Assembly (NCBI GenBank): GCA_036496805.1
Contig: DASXKN010000009.1
Coordinates: 186,001-250,000, forward strand
Source of the DNA: SZAS-103 sp036496805
GTDB taxonomy: Bacteria; Pseudomonadota; Gammaproteobacteria; Xanthomonadales; Xanthomonadaceae
Length of the DNA stretch: 64,000 nucleotides
Direction: 5' to 3'
Shown here: one piece after another, positions 43,344 through 53,332 of the stretch
Layout of the letters: each line of letters begins with the position of its first letter
Numbering within the stretch: the first letter of the stretch is position 1
The notes under the pieces: generated by a model
What the model saw: only the letters and a program-made list of their open reading frames with translations
Told to the model about the DNA's origin: nothing
Database searches by the model: none
Program-made: the position numbers and the translations under genes

Positions 43344-44165
43344 ATGAGCACCGCTGACCATTCCCCGCTGGGCAAGGCCGTGGCGTGGCCGGATCGCTAC
43401 GATCCTTCGCTGCTGTTTCCGATCGCGCGCGCGGAAGGAAGGGCTGAACTTTGGCTGCGCAGCGAATCATTGCCATTTGTCGGCTACGACCTGTGGACAG
43501 CCTATGAGTTGGGTTGGCTCGACGCGCGCGGCAAGCCGCAGGTCGCCATCGCCGAACTGCGCGTGCCGGCCGATTCGCCGAACCTGGTCGAATCCAAGTC
43601 GCTCAAGCTGTACCTCAACTCGTTCGCGCAGGCGCGGATGGATTCCGCCGACGCATTGCGCACCGTGCTCGCGCGCGATCTCTCCGCCGCCGGCGGCGGC
43701 GAGATCGCCGTGGCCTTGCTGCCGGTCGCCGACGCGATGCCGGTGCGCGAACTCGAAGGCGAGTGCATCGACGACCTCGACCTCGACATCGCCGGTTACG
43801 GTCCGCCGGATCCCGATGCCCTGCGCGTGCACGAGGATGCGGTCGACGAAACGCTGCTCTCGCACCTGTTCCGTTCCAACTGCCCGGTGACCGGCCAGCC
43901 CGACTGGGCGAGCGTGCAGGTCCGCTATCGCGGCCCGCGCATCGATCGCGAGGGACTGCTGCGCTATCTCGTTTCCTTCCGCAACCACGCGGGATTCCAC
44001 GAGCAATGCGTCGAACGCATCTTCGTCGACCTGCTGGCGTGCTGCGGTCCCGAAGCGCTGTCGGTCTACGCGCGCTACACCCGCCGCGGCGGCATCGACA
44101 TCAATCCCTGGCGCGCGACGAAGGGATTCCCGGCGCCGGAAGCGGCGAGGACGTCCCGGCAATAG
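43344..44165 (+). CDS. queF: NADPH-dependent 7-cyano-7-deazaguanine reductase QueF
   Basis: A 273-residue bimodular QueF that reduces preQ0 to preQ1 in queuosine synthesis. The active-site Cys lies in FRSNCPVTGQPDWASV. The segment ESKSLKLYLNSFAQAR is the QueF motif that binds NADPH and substrate. The length matches the long E. coli form rather than the short Bacillus form. The start at 43344 is chosen because the longer frame would read through the palindromic repeat. Confidence 0.95.
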   Translation: MSTADHSPLGKAVAWPDRYDPSLLFPIARAEGRAELWLRSESLPFVGYDLWTAYELGWLDARGKPQVAIAELRVPADSPNLVESKSLKLYLNSFAQARMDSADALRTVLARDLSAAGGGEIAVALLPVADAMPVRELEGECIDDLDLDIAGYGPPDPDALRVHEDAVDETLLSHLFRSNCPVTGQPDWASVQVRYRGPRIDREGLLRYLVSFRNHAGFHEQCVERIFVDLLACCGPEALSVYARYTRRGGIDINPWRATKGFPAPEAARTSRQ

Positions 44166-44448
44166 CGTTCGCTCGTCCGCGCGCATTTTCGCGCGCGCCT
44201 GCAACTCCGATAAGCGTTCCGTTCGCGATCACGGCCAGTTCCGCATCACTCGTTTCGGTCTGTTCCCGACCGAAAGCGGCCCCGCGGTCGGGTGAAGGCC
44301 CCGCGCCGAATCCCTCGTTGAATCCATTTCGTGCCATCGACGCATCCAAGGCCCAGATGTCGTGAGTGCTGCGAACCAGCAGCCCTTCCGGATCAACCGA
44401 CCATCCGCCCATGGATGGATGAATCAGACAGCCCTGAGGATGCCACCG
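44166..44448. other. Intergenic region without recognised features
   Basis: No credible gene, tRNA or terminator is seen. A CTGAGGA ribosome-binding site near 44434 belongs to the next gene. The promoter of that gene is probably within this stretch but could not be assigned. Confidence 0.4.
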
Positions 44449-45987
44449 ATGAACCTTCCGACTCCGCTGCGCGCACTTGCACGCAAACCCCTGGTTTCCG
44501 CCCTGCTGGCCATGGGCGCATTCCTTCACTCCGCGCCAGGTGCCGCCGCAGCCGCAGCCGCAGCCGCAGCCGCGCCCGCGACCTTGCCGGCCACGCCCGT
44601 GGGCCAGATTGGCGCGCAGTTGATCCAGCACATCAACACCGACAGCTTCACGCAGATCCGGCAGTGGGCTCCCGGCGTCCTGTCGGCGTCGGTCTCGGCC
44701 GACGACAAGGCCGATTTCGTCACGAACCTCGGTTCGGCGGCGCGCGACAGCGGCGGCGTCGACCTGTTCGACGTGCGGACCAGTTCGCATCAGCCGGGAC
44801 TTCTCCAAGTCGTGGTCAAGGCGCGCCGCACCGGGCAACTGGGCCTGTTCTTCATCACCGCCGATCCAGCGCACCCGAGCCAGTTGGCGGACGCGCATCT
44901 CGTGCCGATGGAAGATCCGGCGCTGTATGCCGACTGGCCGGAGAAGGCGGTGTCGCACGCCGAGCTGGCGCGACTGATCCACGGCACGCTCGACCGCCTC
45001 GTGAGCACCGAGGATTTCTCCGGTTGCGTGACGGTCACCGTTCACGCCCAAACCCTTTTCGACGAATGCCGTGGCCAGGCCGACCGCCGTTTTGCCGTGC
45101 CGGTCGATCGCCAGACCACGTTCCATATCGGATCGATCGGCAAGACGTTCACCGCGGTGGCGATCGCCCAGCTCGTCGAAGCGGGCAAGCTGTCCTGGGA
45201 CTCCACCCTGGCCCAGCTCGTGCCCGAGTACCCGGACCACGAGGCGGCGAAGAAGATCACCGTCTGGCAACTCCTGCACAACACCTCGGGCCTGGGCGAC
45301 ATCATCGTTCCGGAGTACTTCGCGAACCGCGAACGCTTCATCGCTCCGGTCGACTACCTGGACCTCATCGCCCGCCAGCCGAAACTGGGCGAGCCCGGCA
45401 AGGATTGGAACTACAGCAATGCGGGCTTCATGCTGCTCGGCCGCATCGTCGAGAACGTCTCCCATGAGGACTACGACGGCTACATCCAGCGCCACGTGTT
45501 CGCGCCTGCCGGAATGCAGGCCAGCGGCTTCGACCGTCTCGACGAGATCACGCCGAAGCTGTCCGTCGGCTATTACCACGACGGGATGTTTTCGAGCCTC
45601 TGGAAGGCGGACTGGTCGAAGATCCAGTTCAAGGGCGGCCCGGCGGGCGGAGGCTATTCCAACAACGCCGACCTGCTGCGTTTCGCGGACGCCTTGCGCA
45701 ATGGTCGGCTGGTCAAGCCGGTGACGCTTGCGAAGATGTTCGACGGCGAAGTGCCGGCCGGCCCCGGCGGCGAGGCCGCCGGATTCGGCGATCGCCTCTC
45801 GCACGGCAGTCCCATCCGCGGGCATGGTGGCGGTATCGAAGGCACGACCGCGGACCTGCTGATGGTCTGGAACGCCGATGCCGCGGTCTCGCTGACGAGC
45901 AACGAAGGACAATCGCAGACCTGGATGCTGGCGGAGAACATCGCCGACCTGCTCGCTGCCGAAGTCGAGAAGCCCCGCAAGCCCTGA
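44449..45987 (+). CDS. Secreted beta-lactamase-family serine hydrolase
   Basis: A 512-residue protein with a signal peptide followed by a run of about eleven Ala residues, a 150-residue N-terminal domain of unknown type and a class C beta-lactamase/PBP-like domain. The catalytic motifs are IGSIGKTF (Ser and Lys), WNYSNAG (Tyr) and GHGGG in place of KTG. Such proteins are peptidases or esterases of the periplasm. The ATG at 44449 has a better ribosome-binding site than the earlier ATG at 44362. The next gene begins 48 bp downstream. Confidence 0.88.
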   Translation: MNLPTPLRALARKPLVSALLAMGAFLHSAPGAAAAAAAAAAAPATLPATPVGQIGAQLIQHINTDSFTQIRQWAPGVLSASVSADDKADFVTNLGSAARDSGGVDLFDVRTSSHQPGLLQVVVKARRTGQLGLFFITADPAHPSQLADAHLVPMEDPALYADWPEKAVSHAELARLIHGTLDRLVSTEDFSGCVTVTVHAQTLFDECRGQADRRFAVPVDRQTTFHIGSIGKTFTAVAIAQLVEAGKLSWDSTLAQLVPEYPDHEAAKKITVWQLLHNTSGLGDIIVPEYFANRERFIAPVDYLDLIARQPKLGEPGKDWNYSNAGFMLLGRIVENVSHEDYDGYIQRHVFAPAGMQASGFDRLDEITPKLSVGYYHDGMFSSLWKADWSKIQFKGGPAGGGYSNNADLLRFADALRNGRLVKPVTLAKMFDGEVPAGPGGEAAGFGDRLSHGSPIRGHGGGIEGTTADLLMVWNADAAVSLTSNEGQSQTWMLAENIADLLAAEVEKPRKP

Positions 45988-46035
45988 GCACATCCGAACC
46001 AACCTCTCTTTCTGAAACCCGACTGGAGCACAACG

Positions 46036-46410
46036 ATGGAACCTTTTGAACTGTTCATTCCCCTGATCATGATGAGCGCGCCGGTGCTGATCGTGCTGAT
46101 GGTCCTGCGCTACCGCCAGCAGCAGACACAGGAGCGTTACCGCACCCTGCTGCAACTGGCCGACAAGGGCGTGGTGCTGCCGACGGAATTGCTGGTCGAG
46201 CCGCAGATCGCCTATTCCGAACGCCGTCGCGCACTGGTGCTCATCAGCGGCGGCATCGGGCTGATGCTCACGCTGCTCGCATTGCCGGGCCACATGGACA
46301 ATGGACACAGCGTCCATGAACTGTGGGGCCTGGGACTGCTCCCGCTGATGACGGGCCTGGGTTACCTCGCCAGCTGGTGGTTGAACCGGCGCGGTGACGT
46401 GCGTGGCTGA
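46036..46410 (+). CDS. DUF6249-like small membrane protein
   Basis: A 124-residue protein with a hydrophobic segment at about residues 6-24, a cytoplasmic helical middle (YRQQQTQERYRTLLQLADKG, VVLPTELL) and two further spans near 68-82 and 96-115. The pattern of LADKG followed by P and a later pair of spans is seen in DUF6249 proteins, which are often encoded beside ECF sigma factors. Its end overlaps the sigma factor gene. Function unknown. Confidence 0.75.
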   Translation: MEPFELFIPLIMMSAPVLIVLMVLRYRQQQTQERYRTLLQLADKGVVLPTELLVEPQIAYSERRRALVLISGGIGLMLTLLALPGHMDNGHSVHELWGLGLLPLMTGLGYLASWWLNRRGDVRG

Positions 46411-46975
46411 CAGCGCCGCCGAGGCGCGCGTCGACCAGGCCTTGGCAGCGCGGGCACTGCTGGATGATCGCCGCGCGTTCGAGCAACTGGTGCGCCGCCA
46501 TCAAGGGATGGTGCGCGCACAGTTGTGCCGGCTGCTGCACGGCGACGAAGCCGCGGCGGACGACCTGGCGCAGGAGACGTTCCTGCTCGCATGGCGCAAG
46601 CTCGATCAGTTCCGCAGCGAAGCGCGCTTTTCGACCTGGCTTTACCGCATCGCCTACTCCTGCTTCCTGCAGGCATGCCGCAGGAAGTCGTGGGCGGAGC
46701 GCCCCGCGGAGGACGACGGCATGGAGGACTTGCCCGCACCCACGCAGGCGATGGATTTGCGGCTGGACCTGGCGCGCGCCATGCAGCATCTGTCGACGGC
46801 CGAACAGACCGTCCTGCTGCACTGCGTGCAACTGGGCTTGAGTCATGAGGAAGCGGCATACGTCCTGGCGATGCCGCTGGGCACGGTGAAGACCCACGCG
46901 ACGCGTGGCAAGGCAAAACTCAAGACATGGCTGTCGGCCTGGCACGAAGCCGCCGGCGAGGAGCGAGTTCCATGA
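46394..46975 (+). CDS. ECF-type RNA polymerase sigma factor
   Basis: A 193-residue extracytoplasmic-function sigma factor. Region 2 contains DDLAQETFLLAWRKLDQFRSEARFSTWLYRIAYS and region 4 contains LSHEEAAYVLAMPLGTVKTHATRGKAKLK, the DNA-binding helix-turn-helix. The start is a GTG at 46394; a GTG at 46403 is also possible. It overlaps the DUF6249-like gene and the following anti-sigma-like gene (ATGA), so the three form one coupled unit. The regulated genes are unknown. Confidence 0.92.
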   Translation: MTCVADSAAEARVDQALAARALLDDRRAFEQLVRRHQGMVRAQLCRLLHGDEAAADDLAQETFLLAWRKLDQFRSEARFSTWLYRIAYSCFLQACRRKSWAERPAEDDGMEDLPAPTQAMDLRLDLARAMQHLSTAEQTVLLHCVQLGLSHEEAAYVLAMPLGTVKTHATRGKAKLKTWLSAWHEAAGEERVP

Positions 46976-47298
46976 ACCCGATGCAAGACGACAACGACTT
47001 CGACACCCTGCTTCGACGGTCCTTCGATGGCCCCACACCCGACGCCGGTTTCAGCGATCGCGTGATGCAGCAGATTCCAGCCCGCCGCAGTCGATCGGCG
47101 TGGCCGCTCGCGGCGGGTGTTTTCGCCGGGTTTGTCCTGTGCTGGCTGAGCCTGTTCCAGTCGCCATTGTGGCGCACGGCGTGGCATGACTGGTTCGCGG
47201 GTGCATGGTCGGCGACGGCCATCATTCCACTGGCCATCATGGCTGGATTGTCGCTGCTCGCGCTCGCGTGGACCCTGGCGGAGGCTGACGATCACTGA
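46972..47298 (+). CDS. Probable anti-sigma membrane protein
   Basis: A 108-residue protein with a soluble N-terminus of about 45 residues (DDNDFDTLLRRSFDGPTPDAGFSDRVMQQI) and two membrane spans (about 47-65 and 80-98). It is read from an ATG overlapping the sigma factor stop. Its size, position and topology fit a small partner that holds the sigma factor at the membrane, but no ZAS zinc motif is present, so the assignment is inference. Confidence 0.7.
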   Translation: MNPMQDDNDFDTLLRRSFDGPTPDAGFSDRVMQQIPARRSRSAWPLAAGVFAGFVLCWLSLFQSPLWRTAWHDWFAGAWSATAIIPLAIMAGLSLLALAWTLAEADDH

Positions 47299-47316
47299 GC
47301 TGCTTGTCCGCTTCGA

Positions 47317-47832
47317 TCAGGTGTGCGATGGACTGTCGTCTGCAGCCTTGCGATACAGCCCGTCGAAACTCGTCGTCCAGCTCCCGCCGTCGTCGTCGGA
47401 GCTTTCCCAGAGCTGGCGCACGCTGCCGTCGGCGTTCGGCGTCCAGGTGATGCGATCGATGCGGATCCTGCCGGTCTGCGGATCGGGCACGGATTGGCGT
47501 CCGCTCAGCACCATCCGCCCGTCGACGATGCCGCCGATCAGGTGCAGCGGCGTGCCGCTGCCGTCGACCCAGTACTGTTCCCAGCGCGTCGCCGCGGCGT
47601 TCCAGGTGTTCAGGCTCTTGCCTTCGTTGCCCGATGCGCCGCTCCAGTTCTCGAGGATCGCGCAGCCGCCGAGGATGGACTGGATGCGGCTGCGGCCGGC
47701 GTGCTTGCCGTCGGCGCTGACTTCCCACTCGCCGATCCAGAAGTCGAACTGCCTCGATTCCGCCGCCGCGCAGGCGAACGCGGGATTCGATGAAAACGCG
47801 GTGTCCGCGGTCTGCGCGCTCATCGCGCGCAC
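47317..47832 (-). CDS. DUF1579-like beta-rich protein, unknown function
   Basis: A 171-residue protein. The segment FDFWIGEWEVSADGKHAGRSRIQSILGGCAILENW is typical of lipocalin-like DUF1579 proteins, followed by alternating short strands (RWEQYWVDGSGTPLHLIGG, VRQLWESSDDDGGSWTTSFDGLYR). There is no clear signal peptide. The start may be the ATG at 47832 or the one at 47823. It is convergent with the anti-sigma-like gene and divergent from icd. Confidence 0.78.
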   Translation of the reverse strand: MRAMSAQTADTAFSSNPAFACAAAESRQFDFWIGEWEVSADGKHAGRSRIQSILGGCAILENWSGASGNEGKSLNTWNAAATRWEQYWVDGSGTPLHLIGGIVDGRMVLSGRQSVPDPQTGRIRIDRITWTPNADGSVRQLWESSDDDGGSWTTSFDGLYRKAADDSPSHT

Positions 47833-47953
47833 CGGCGGTCAGGTTCCCGTGGCCATGTTCCCAGCGACATGCGGGGAACTATAGCCTTGCCGTCGCCGCG
47901 CGCGCCTCCCGGAAGTCACCTCCGCTGCCGCATCGGGTCCCTGAAGCGAGCCC

Positions 47954-47982
47954 TTCATTCCCACCCCGCAAACCGCGACAAT
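47954..47982 (+). promoter_or_regulatory. Promoter of icd
   Basis: TTCATT (47954-47959) and GACAAT (47977-47982) are separated by 17 bp and lie 47 bp upstream of the proposed icd ATG. Both hexamers keep the most conserved bases. Confidence 0.5.
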
Positions 47983-48028
47983 GGCCACTCATCCCGCCGC
48001 GCCCCCGCGCGGCCTTCCCGGAGTTTCC

Positions 48029-49357
<1,329 letters not shown>

Positions 49358-49380
49358 GGCCCGTGACTTCGAAGTTGGGC

Positions 49381-49414
49381 GACGAAGGCCGCCGCGAGGC
49401 GGCCTTCGTCTTTT
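49381..49414 (+). terminator. Rho-independent terminator of icd
   Basis: A perfect 13-bp stem GACGAAGGCCGCC/GGCGGCCTTCGTC with a GCGA tetraloop is followed by TTTT. It lies 24 bp after the icd stop. It also lies 11 bp beyond the glyS stop on the opposite strand, and may serve both. Confidence 0.9.
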
Positions 49415-49424
49415 CGCGATGGGC

Positions 49425-51605
49425 TCAGCCGGTCGCGAGCAGGGCGATCTCCGCCACCGACCCGAAGCGGTCAGCGAGGCGCTTGAGCAAGGCCAGCCGG
49501 TTGCCGCGCACACGCACGTCCTCGACGTTGACCATCACGCCGTCGAAGAAGGCGTCGACCTGCGGGCGCAGCATGGCGAGCCGGCGCAGCACCCCGACGT
49601 AGTCGCGATCGGCGAGCAGCGGATCGGTGTCGGCGATCGCCGAATCCACCGCTGCGTGCAGGGCGCGCTCGGCGTCGTTGTCGAACAGCGACGCTTCGAT
49701 CATCGATGGGATCGCGTCGGCCGATTTCTTCAAGATGTTGCGGATGCGCTTGTTGGCGGCCGCAAGCGCGGGCGCCTCGGACAGCGCGGCGAACTCGCCG
49801 ATGGCCTTGAGGCGGCGGTCGAAGTCGAGCAGCGATGCAGGCTTCAACTCGGTGACTGCGTCGAATTGTGCGGAGACGTAACCCTGGTCGGCGTAATAAC
49901 CACGCAAACGGTCGAAGACGAAGTCTTGCAACTCGGGTAGTTGTGAGCTTTGGGCCAAGGACTTGAATGCCTCACGCTGAAGCGGCTCATCGGAATACCA
50001 GAGGTCGTTCAGTGCTTTCAGTACCGCGTCCTGCTTCTCAATCTGATGGCCGGCATGGATGAAGTTGATTACATCCTGAGATCGGCTTAGCACGACGTTC
50101 AGATCGAGATCCAACTGACCTTCGATGATCGTGCGTGCTAGACCCAGAGCATTGCGTCTCAGAGCGAAGGGGTCCTTGTTGCCAGTTGGCTTCAGACCTG
50201 CCGCGAAGCCACCAGCCAACGTATCCAGTCGCTCCGCAATCGCCAGCACTTGCCCCAACTTCGACGGCGCAATCTCGTCGCCCGCGAAGCGCGGCATGTA
50301 GGCGTGGTCGATCGCATCGGCGATGTCGCCGGTCTCGCCTTCGGCGCTCGCGTAGTAGCGCCCGGCGATGCCCTGCAGCTCGGGGAATTCGTTGACCATG
50401 CGCGACTGCAGGTCGGCCTTCGACAGCTCGGCCGCGCGACGCGCATGCGCGGGATCGACGCCGACTTCCTTCGCGATCGCCTCGGCCAGCGCGGCCACGC
50501 GCGCGGTCTTGTCGGCATAGCTGCCCAGCTTCTGCTGGTAGGTGACCGAAGCCAGCCCCGCGCGCATCGCGTCCAGGCCCTGCTTCACGTCCTCGTCGTA
50601 GAAGAAGCGCGCGTCGGCGAAGCGCGGGCGGATCACGCGCTCGTAGCCCTTGCGGATCTCGGACGGGTCGGCGCTTTCGAGGTTGGCGACGCCGACGAAA
50701 TGGCCGGTCATGCGGTGCTCGTCGTTGAGCACCGGGAAGAACTTCTGGTTGCTCTCCATCGTCGAGATCAGCGCTTCGTGCGGCACGCGCAGGAACTCGG
50801 GATCGAAGCCGCACAGGATCGCGCGCGGCCATTCGACCAGGCAGTTGACCTCGTCGACGAGGCTGTCGGAGGCGCGCGCGGTGCCGTCGGCCTGTGCGGC
50901 CGCAGCCGCGACCTCGGAACGCACGCACTCGCGGCGCTCGTCGGGATCGACCAGCACGTGCGCGCCGCGCAGCGCATCGACGTAGTCGCCGGGCTCGCCG
51001 ATCCAGACCGAACCGGGGTGGTGGAAGCGGTGGCCGCGGCTCATGCGGTCGGCGCGGACACCGAAGACTTCGGCGGCGACCACGTCCTTGCCGTGCAGCA
51101 TCACCAGCCAGTGCACCGGGCGTGCGAAGCCATAGTCATGGTCGCCCCAACGCATCGGTTTCGGGATCGGCATCGCGGTGATCGCTTCGAGCACGACCTC
51201 CTGCAGCAGCGCCGCCGTCTTCGCGCCGGGCTTCACGCTGCGCGCGGCGAAGCGCTCGCCTTTCGCGTCGCTCACACGCACGAGTTGCGCCGGGTCCACG
51301 CCGTTTTTCTGCGCGAAGCCGCGCAGCGCCGGCGTGGGCTCGCCGTTCGCGTCGAGGCCGATGTTGAGGTAGGGGCCGAGGACTTCGCTGCGCTGCTCGG
51401 GTTGCTCGTCGGCGACCTGCTCCAGCAGCACGGCGAGGCGACGCGGCGAGTACAGCGGCTTGGCGTTCGCGTGCTCGACGGCGATGCCGCGCTTGATGAG
51501 GCCCGCGAGAACGCCATCGTGGAAGGCCTGCGCCAGCCCCGGCAACGCCTTGACCGGCAGCTCCTCGGCGCCCAGTTCGATCAGCAACGGTTTCATCGTG
51601 TTCAT
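49425..51605 (-). CDS. glyS: Glycyl-tRNA synthetase beta subunit
   Basis: A 726-residue beta chain of the alpha2beta2 glycyl-tRNA synthetase, carrying tRNA-binding regions. The N-terminal LLIELGAEELPVKALPGLAQAF, the conserved LVEWPRAILCGFDPEFLRVP and FFYDEDVKQGLDAM fit the family. The ATG at 51605 or 51596 may be the start. Between about 49870 and 50260 the codons are less GC-biased than in the rest of the gene. It follows a GST gene by 10 bp; together with glyQ this forms one operon. Confidence 0.95.
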   Translation of the reverse strand: MNTMKPLLIELGAEELPVKALPGLAQAFHDGVLAGLIKRGIAVEHANAKPLYSPRRLAVLLEQVADEQPEQRSEVLGPYLNIGLDANGEPTPALRGFAQKNGVDPAQLVRVSDAKGERFAARSVKPGAKTAALLQEVVLEAITAMPIPKPMRWGDHDYGFARPVHWLVMLHGKDVVAAEVFGVRADRMSRGHRFHHPGSVWIGEPGDYVDALRGAHVLVDPDERRECVRSEVAAAAAQADGTARASDSLVDEVNCLVEWPRAILCGFDPEFLRVPHEALISTMESNQKFFPVLNDEHRMTGHFVGVANLESADPSEIRKGYERVIRPRFADARFFYDEDVKQGLDAMRAGLASVTYQQKLGSYADKTARVAALAEAIAKEVGVDPAHARRAAELSKADLQSRMVNEFPELQGIAGRYYASAEGETGDIADAIDHAYMPRFAGDEIAPSKLGQVLAIAERLDTLAGGFAAGLKPTGNKDPFALRRNALGLARTIIEGQLDLDLNVVLSRSQDVINFIHAGHQIEKQDAVLKALNDLWYSDEPLQREAFKSLAQSSQLPELQDFVFDRLRGYYADQGYVSAQFDAVTELKPASLLDFDRRLKAIGEFAALSEAPALAAANKRIRNILKKSADAIPSMIEASLFDNDAERALHAAVDSAIADTDPLLADRDYVGVLRRLAMLRPQVDAFFDGVMVNVEDVRVRGNRLALLKRLADRFGSVAEIALLATG

Positions 51606-51615
51606 GCGTGCGTGC

Positions 51616-52266
51616 TCATGCAGACGCGGCCTCTTTCGGCACCGGAGCGTCGAAGGGGATGTAGAGCCTGGCGAAGGTTTCCAGCGCCTCGCAGCGCTGC
51701 ACGCGCTCGTTCAGCGCGGGATACGCCGACAGGTCGAGCGGCACGGCGTCGCGCAGATAGGTGCAATAGCAGGCGAGGGTGACATCGGCCTGCGAGATCG
51801 CGTCGCCGAGCAGCCATGGCGTGTCGCCCACGGATGCACACAAGCGATCGAGTTCGCCCAGGCCGCCGTGGATCTGGGTGCGGCAGCGCTCGATCCACGG
51901 ACCGTGGCGCTTGTCCTCGGGCTTGAACACGCGTTCGATGACGAGATGGATGCCCTTGTCGACCGTGCCCACCGTCATCGCGATGAAGCATTGCGCGGCG
52001 CGGCGCGCCTCGCCCGCGGCCGGCATCAATGCGCGCGACGGACCGGCCTGCTCGTCGAGCCAGTCGAGGATCATCCCCGACTCGATCAACGCTTCGCCCG
52101 AGTCGAGCACGAGGGTTGGCACGCGCCCGAGCGGGTTGTATTCGCGGATCCGGTCGAAGTCCTTGCCGACCGACCAGTTGCGGTGCTCGAAGGCGAAGCC
52201 GAGCAGGGTCGCGCTCACCGCGACGCGCCTCACGAAGGGCGAATCGAACATGCCGATGAGGATCAC
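51616..52266 (-). CDS. Glutathione S-transferase family protein
   Basis: A 216-residue GST. The N-terminal thioredoxin-like domain starts MILIGMFDSPFVRRVAVSATLLG, with the glutathione-binding segment GRVPTLVLDSGEALIESGMI, and the C-terminal helical domain has LLGDAISQADVTLACYCTYL. The start is a GTG at 52266 that overlaps the stop of a 27-codon fragment (GTGA). It lies between glyQ and glyS, two genes that are usually adjacent. It probably acts in detoxification or redox reactions. Confidence 0.88.
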   Translation of the reverse strand: MILIGMFDSPFVRRVAVSATLLGFAFEHRNWSVGKDFDRIREYNPLGRVPTLVLDSGEALIESGMILDWLDEQAGPSRALMPAAGEARRAAQCFIAMTVGTVDKGIHLVIERVFKPEDKRHGPWIERCRTQIHGGLGELDRLCASVGDTPWLLGDAISQADVTLACYCTYLRDAVPLDLSAYPALNERVQRCEALETFARLYIPFDAPVPKEAASA

Positions 52267-52346
52267 CGCCGATCTCCCGTCCGGATGAGCCGGACCGCGA
52301 CGCGGCGCACGGCGTACGACATTTCGAACATGCCGATGAGGATCAT
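52263..52346 (-). pseudogene. Truncated duplicate of the GST N-terminus
   Basis: A 27-codon open frame encodes MILIGMFEMSYAVRRVAV followed by nine unrelated residues. The first seven residues are identical to the downstream GST and VRRVAV is shared. Its ATG overlaps the glyQ stop (ATGA), and its stop overlaps the GST start (GTGA). It is best read as the remnant of a duplicated gst gene, kept perhaps because it couples translation of glyQ to gst. Confidence 0.7.
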
Positions 52347-53287
52347 GCCGCGGCTCCTTCGGCCGCCTTGCGCAGGCCCGGGAAGCCGAGCTTCTCGCGC
52401 TGCGCGAAATAGGCTTCCGCGCAGGCCTTGGCGAGCGTGCGCACGCGCAGGATGTAGCGCTGGCGTTCGGTCACGCTGATCGCGCGGCGCGCGTCGAGCA
52501 GGTTGAAGTTGTGCGACGCCTTGCAGACCTGTTCGTAGGCCGGCAACGGCAGGCCGAGTTCGACCAGTTTCAGCGCCTGCTTCTCGTGCACGTCGAAGGC
52601 GTGGAAGAGTTCGGCCACGTCGGCGTGCTCGAAGTTGTAGGCGCTCTGTTCGACTTCGTTCTGGTGGTAGACGTCGCGGTAGTACACCGTGCCCTGCGGG
52701 CCATGCGTCCAGACGATGTCGAACACGCTGTCGACGTTCTGCAGGTACATGCACAGGCGCTCGAGGCCGTAGGTGATCTCGCCGAGCACCGGCCTGCACT
52801 CCAGTCCGCCAGCTTGCTGGAAGTAGGTGAACTGGGTGACTTCCATGCCGTTCAACCACACTTCCCAGCCCAGGCCCCAGGCGCCGAGGGTGGGCGATTC
52901 CCAGTTGTCCTCGACCAACCGGAGATCATGGGTCAGCGGATCGATGCCAAGCTCGCGCAACGATCCGAAATAAAGCTCGACGATGTCGTCCGGGCTCGGC
53001 TTCATCGCCACCTGGTACTGGTAGTAGCGCTGCAGGCGATTGGGATTCTCGCCGTAACGTCCGTCGGTCGGGCGCCGGCAGGGCTGCACGTAGGCCGCGT
53101 TCCACGGCTCGGGGCCGAGAGAACGCAGGAAGGTCGCCGGATGGAAGGTGCCGGCGCCGACTTCGAGGTCGAGCGGCTGGATCAGCACGCAGCCGCGCTC
53201 GCCCCAGTAGGCGTTGAGGCGCTGGATCAACTGCTGGAAGGTCGGTGCCCCGTTCAATGGGGCGAGATTCGATGCGGACGCGGCCAT
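52343..53287 (-). CDS. glyQ: Glycyl-tRNA synthetase alpha subunit
   Basis: A 314-residue class II aminoacyl-tRNA synthetase catalytic chain that activates glycine. It contains TFQQLIQRLNAYWGERGCVLIQP, the adenylate-binding PWNAAYVQPCRRPTDGRYGENPNRLQ, and the family segment GWEVWLNGMEVTQFTYFQQ. E. coli GlyQ has 303 residues. The ATG at 53287 is chosen because an upstream frame overlaps the GspE gene. A TATACT box on this strand at 53313-53318 is probably its -10. It is the first gene of glyQ-gst-glyS. Confidence 0.96.
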   Translation of the reverse strand: MAASASNLAPLNGAPTFQQLIQRLNAYWGERGCVLIQPLDLEVGAGTFHPATFLRSLGPEPWNAAYVQPCRRPTDGRYGENPNRLQRYYQYQVAMKPSPDDIVELYFGSLRELGIDPLTHDLRLVEDNWESPTLGAWGLGWEVWLNGMEVTQFTYFQQAGGLECRPVLGEITYGLERLCMYLQNVDSVFDIVWTHGPQGTVYYRDVYHQNEVEQSAYNFEHADVAELFHAFDVHEKQALKLVELGLPLPAYEQVCKASHNFNLLDARRAISVTERQRYILRVRTLAKACAEAYFAQREKLGFPGLRKAAEGAAA

Positions 53288-53312
53288 GCCGTGCACTTGC
53301 GGGGAAAACGCT

Positions 53313-53318
53313 AGTATA
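53313..53318 (-). promoter_or_regulatory. -10 box of glyQ
   Basis: TATACT on the minus strand lies 26 bp before the glyQ ATG in the 45-bp gap shared with the divergent GspE gene. The -35 is not clear because it would fall inside that gene. Confidence 0.5.
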
Positions 53319-53332
53319 GCCGCCACCTTCCC

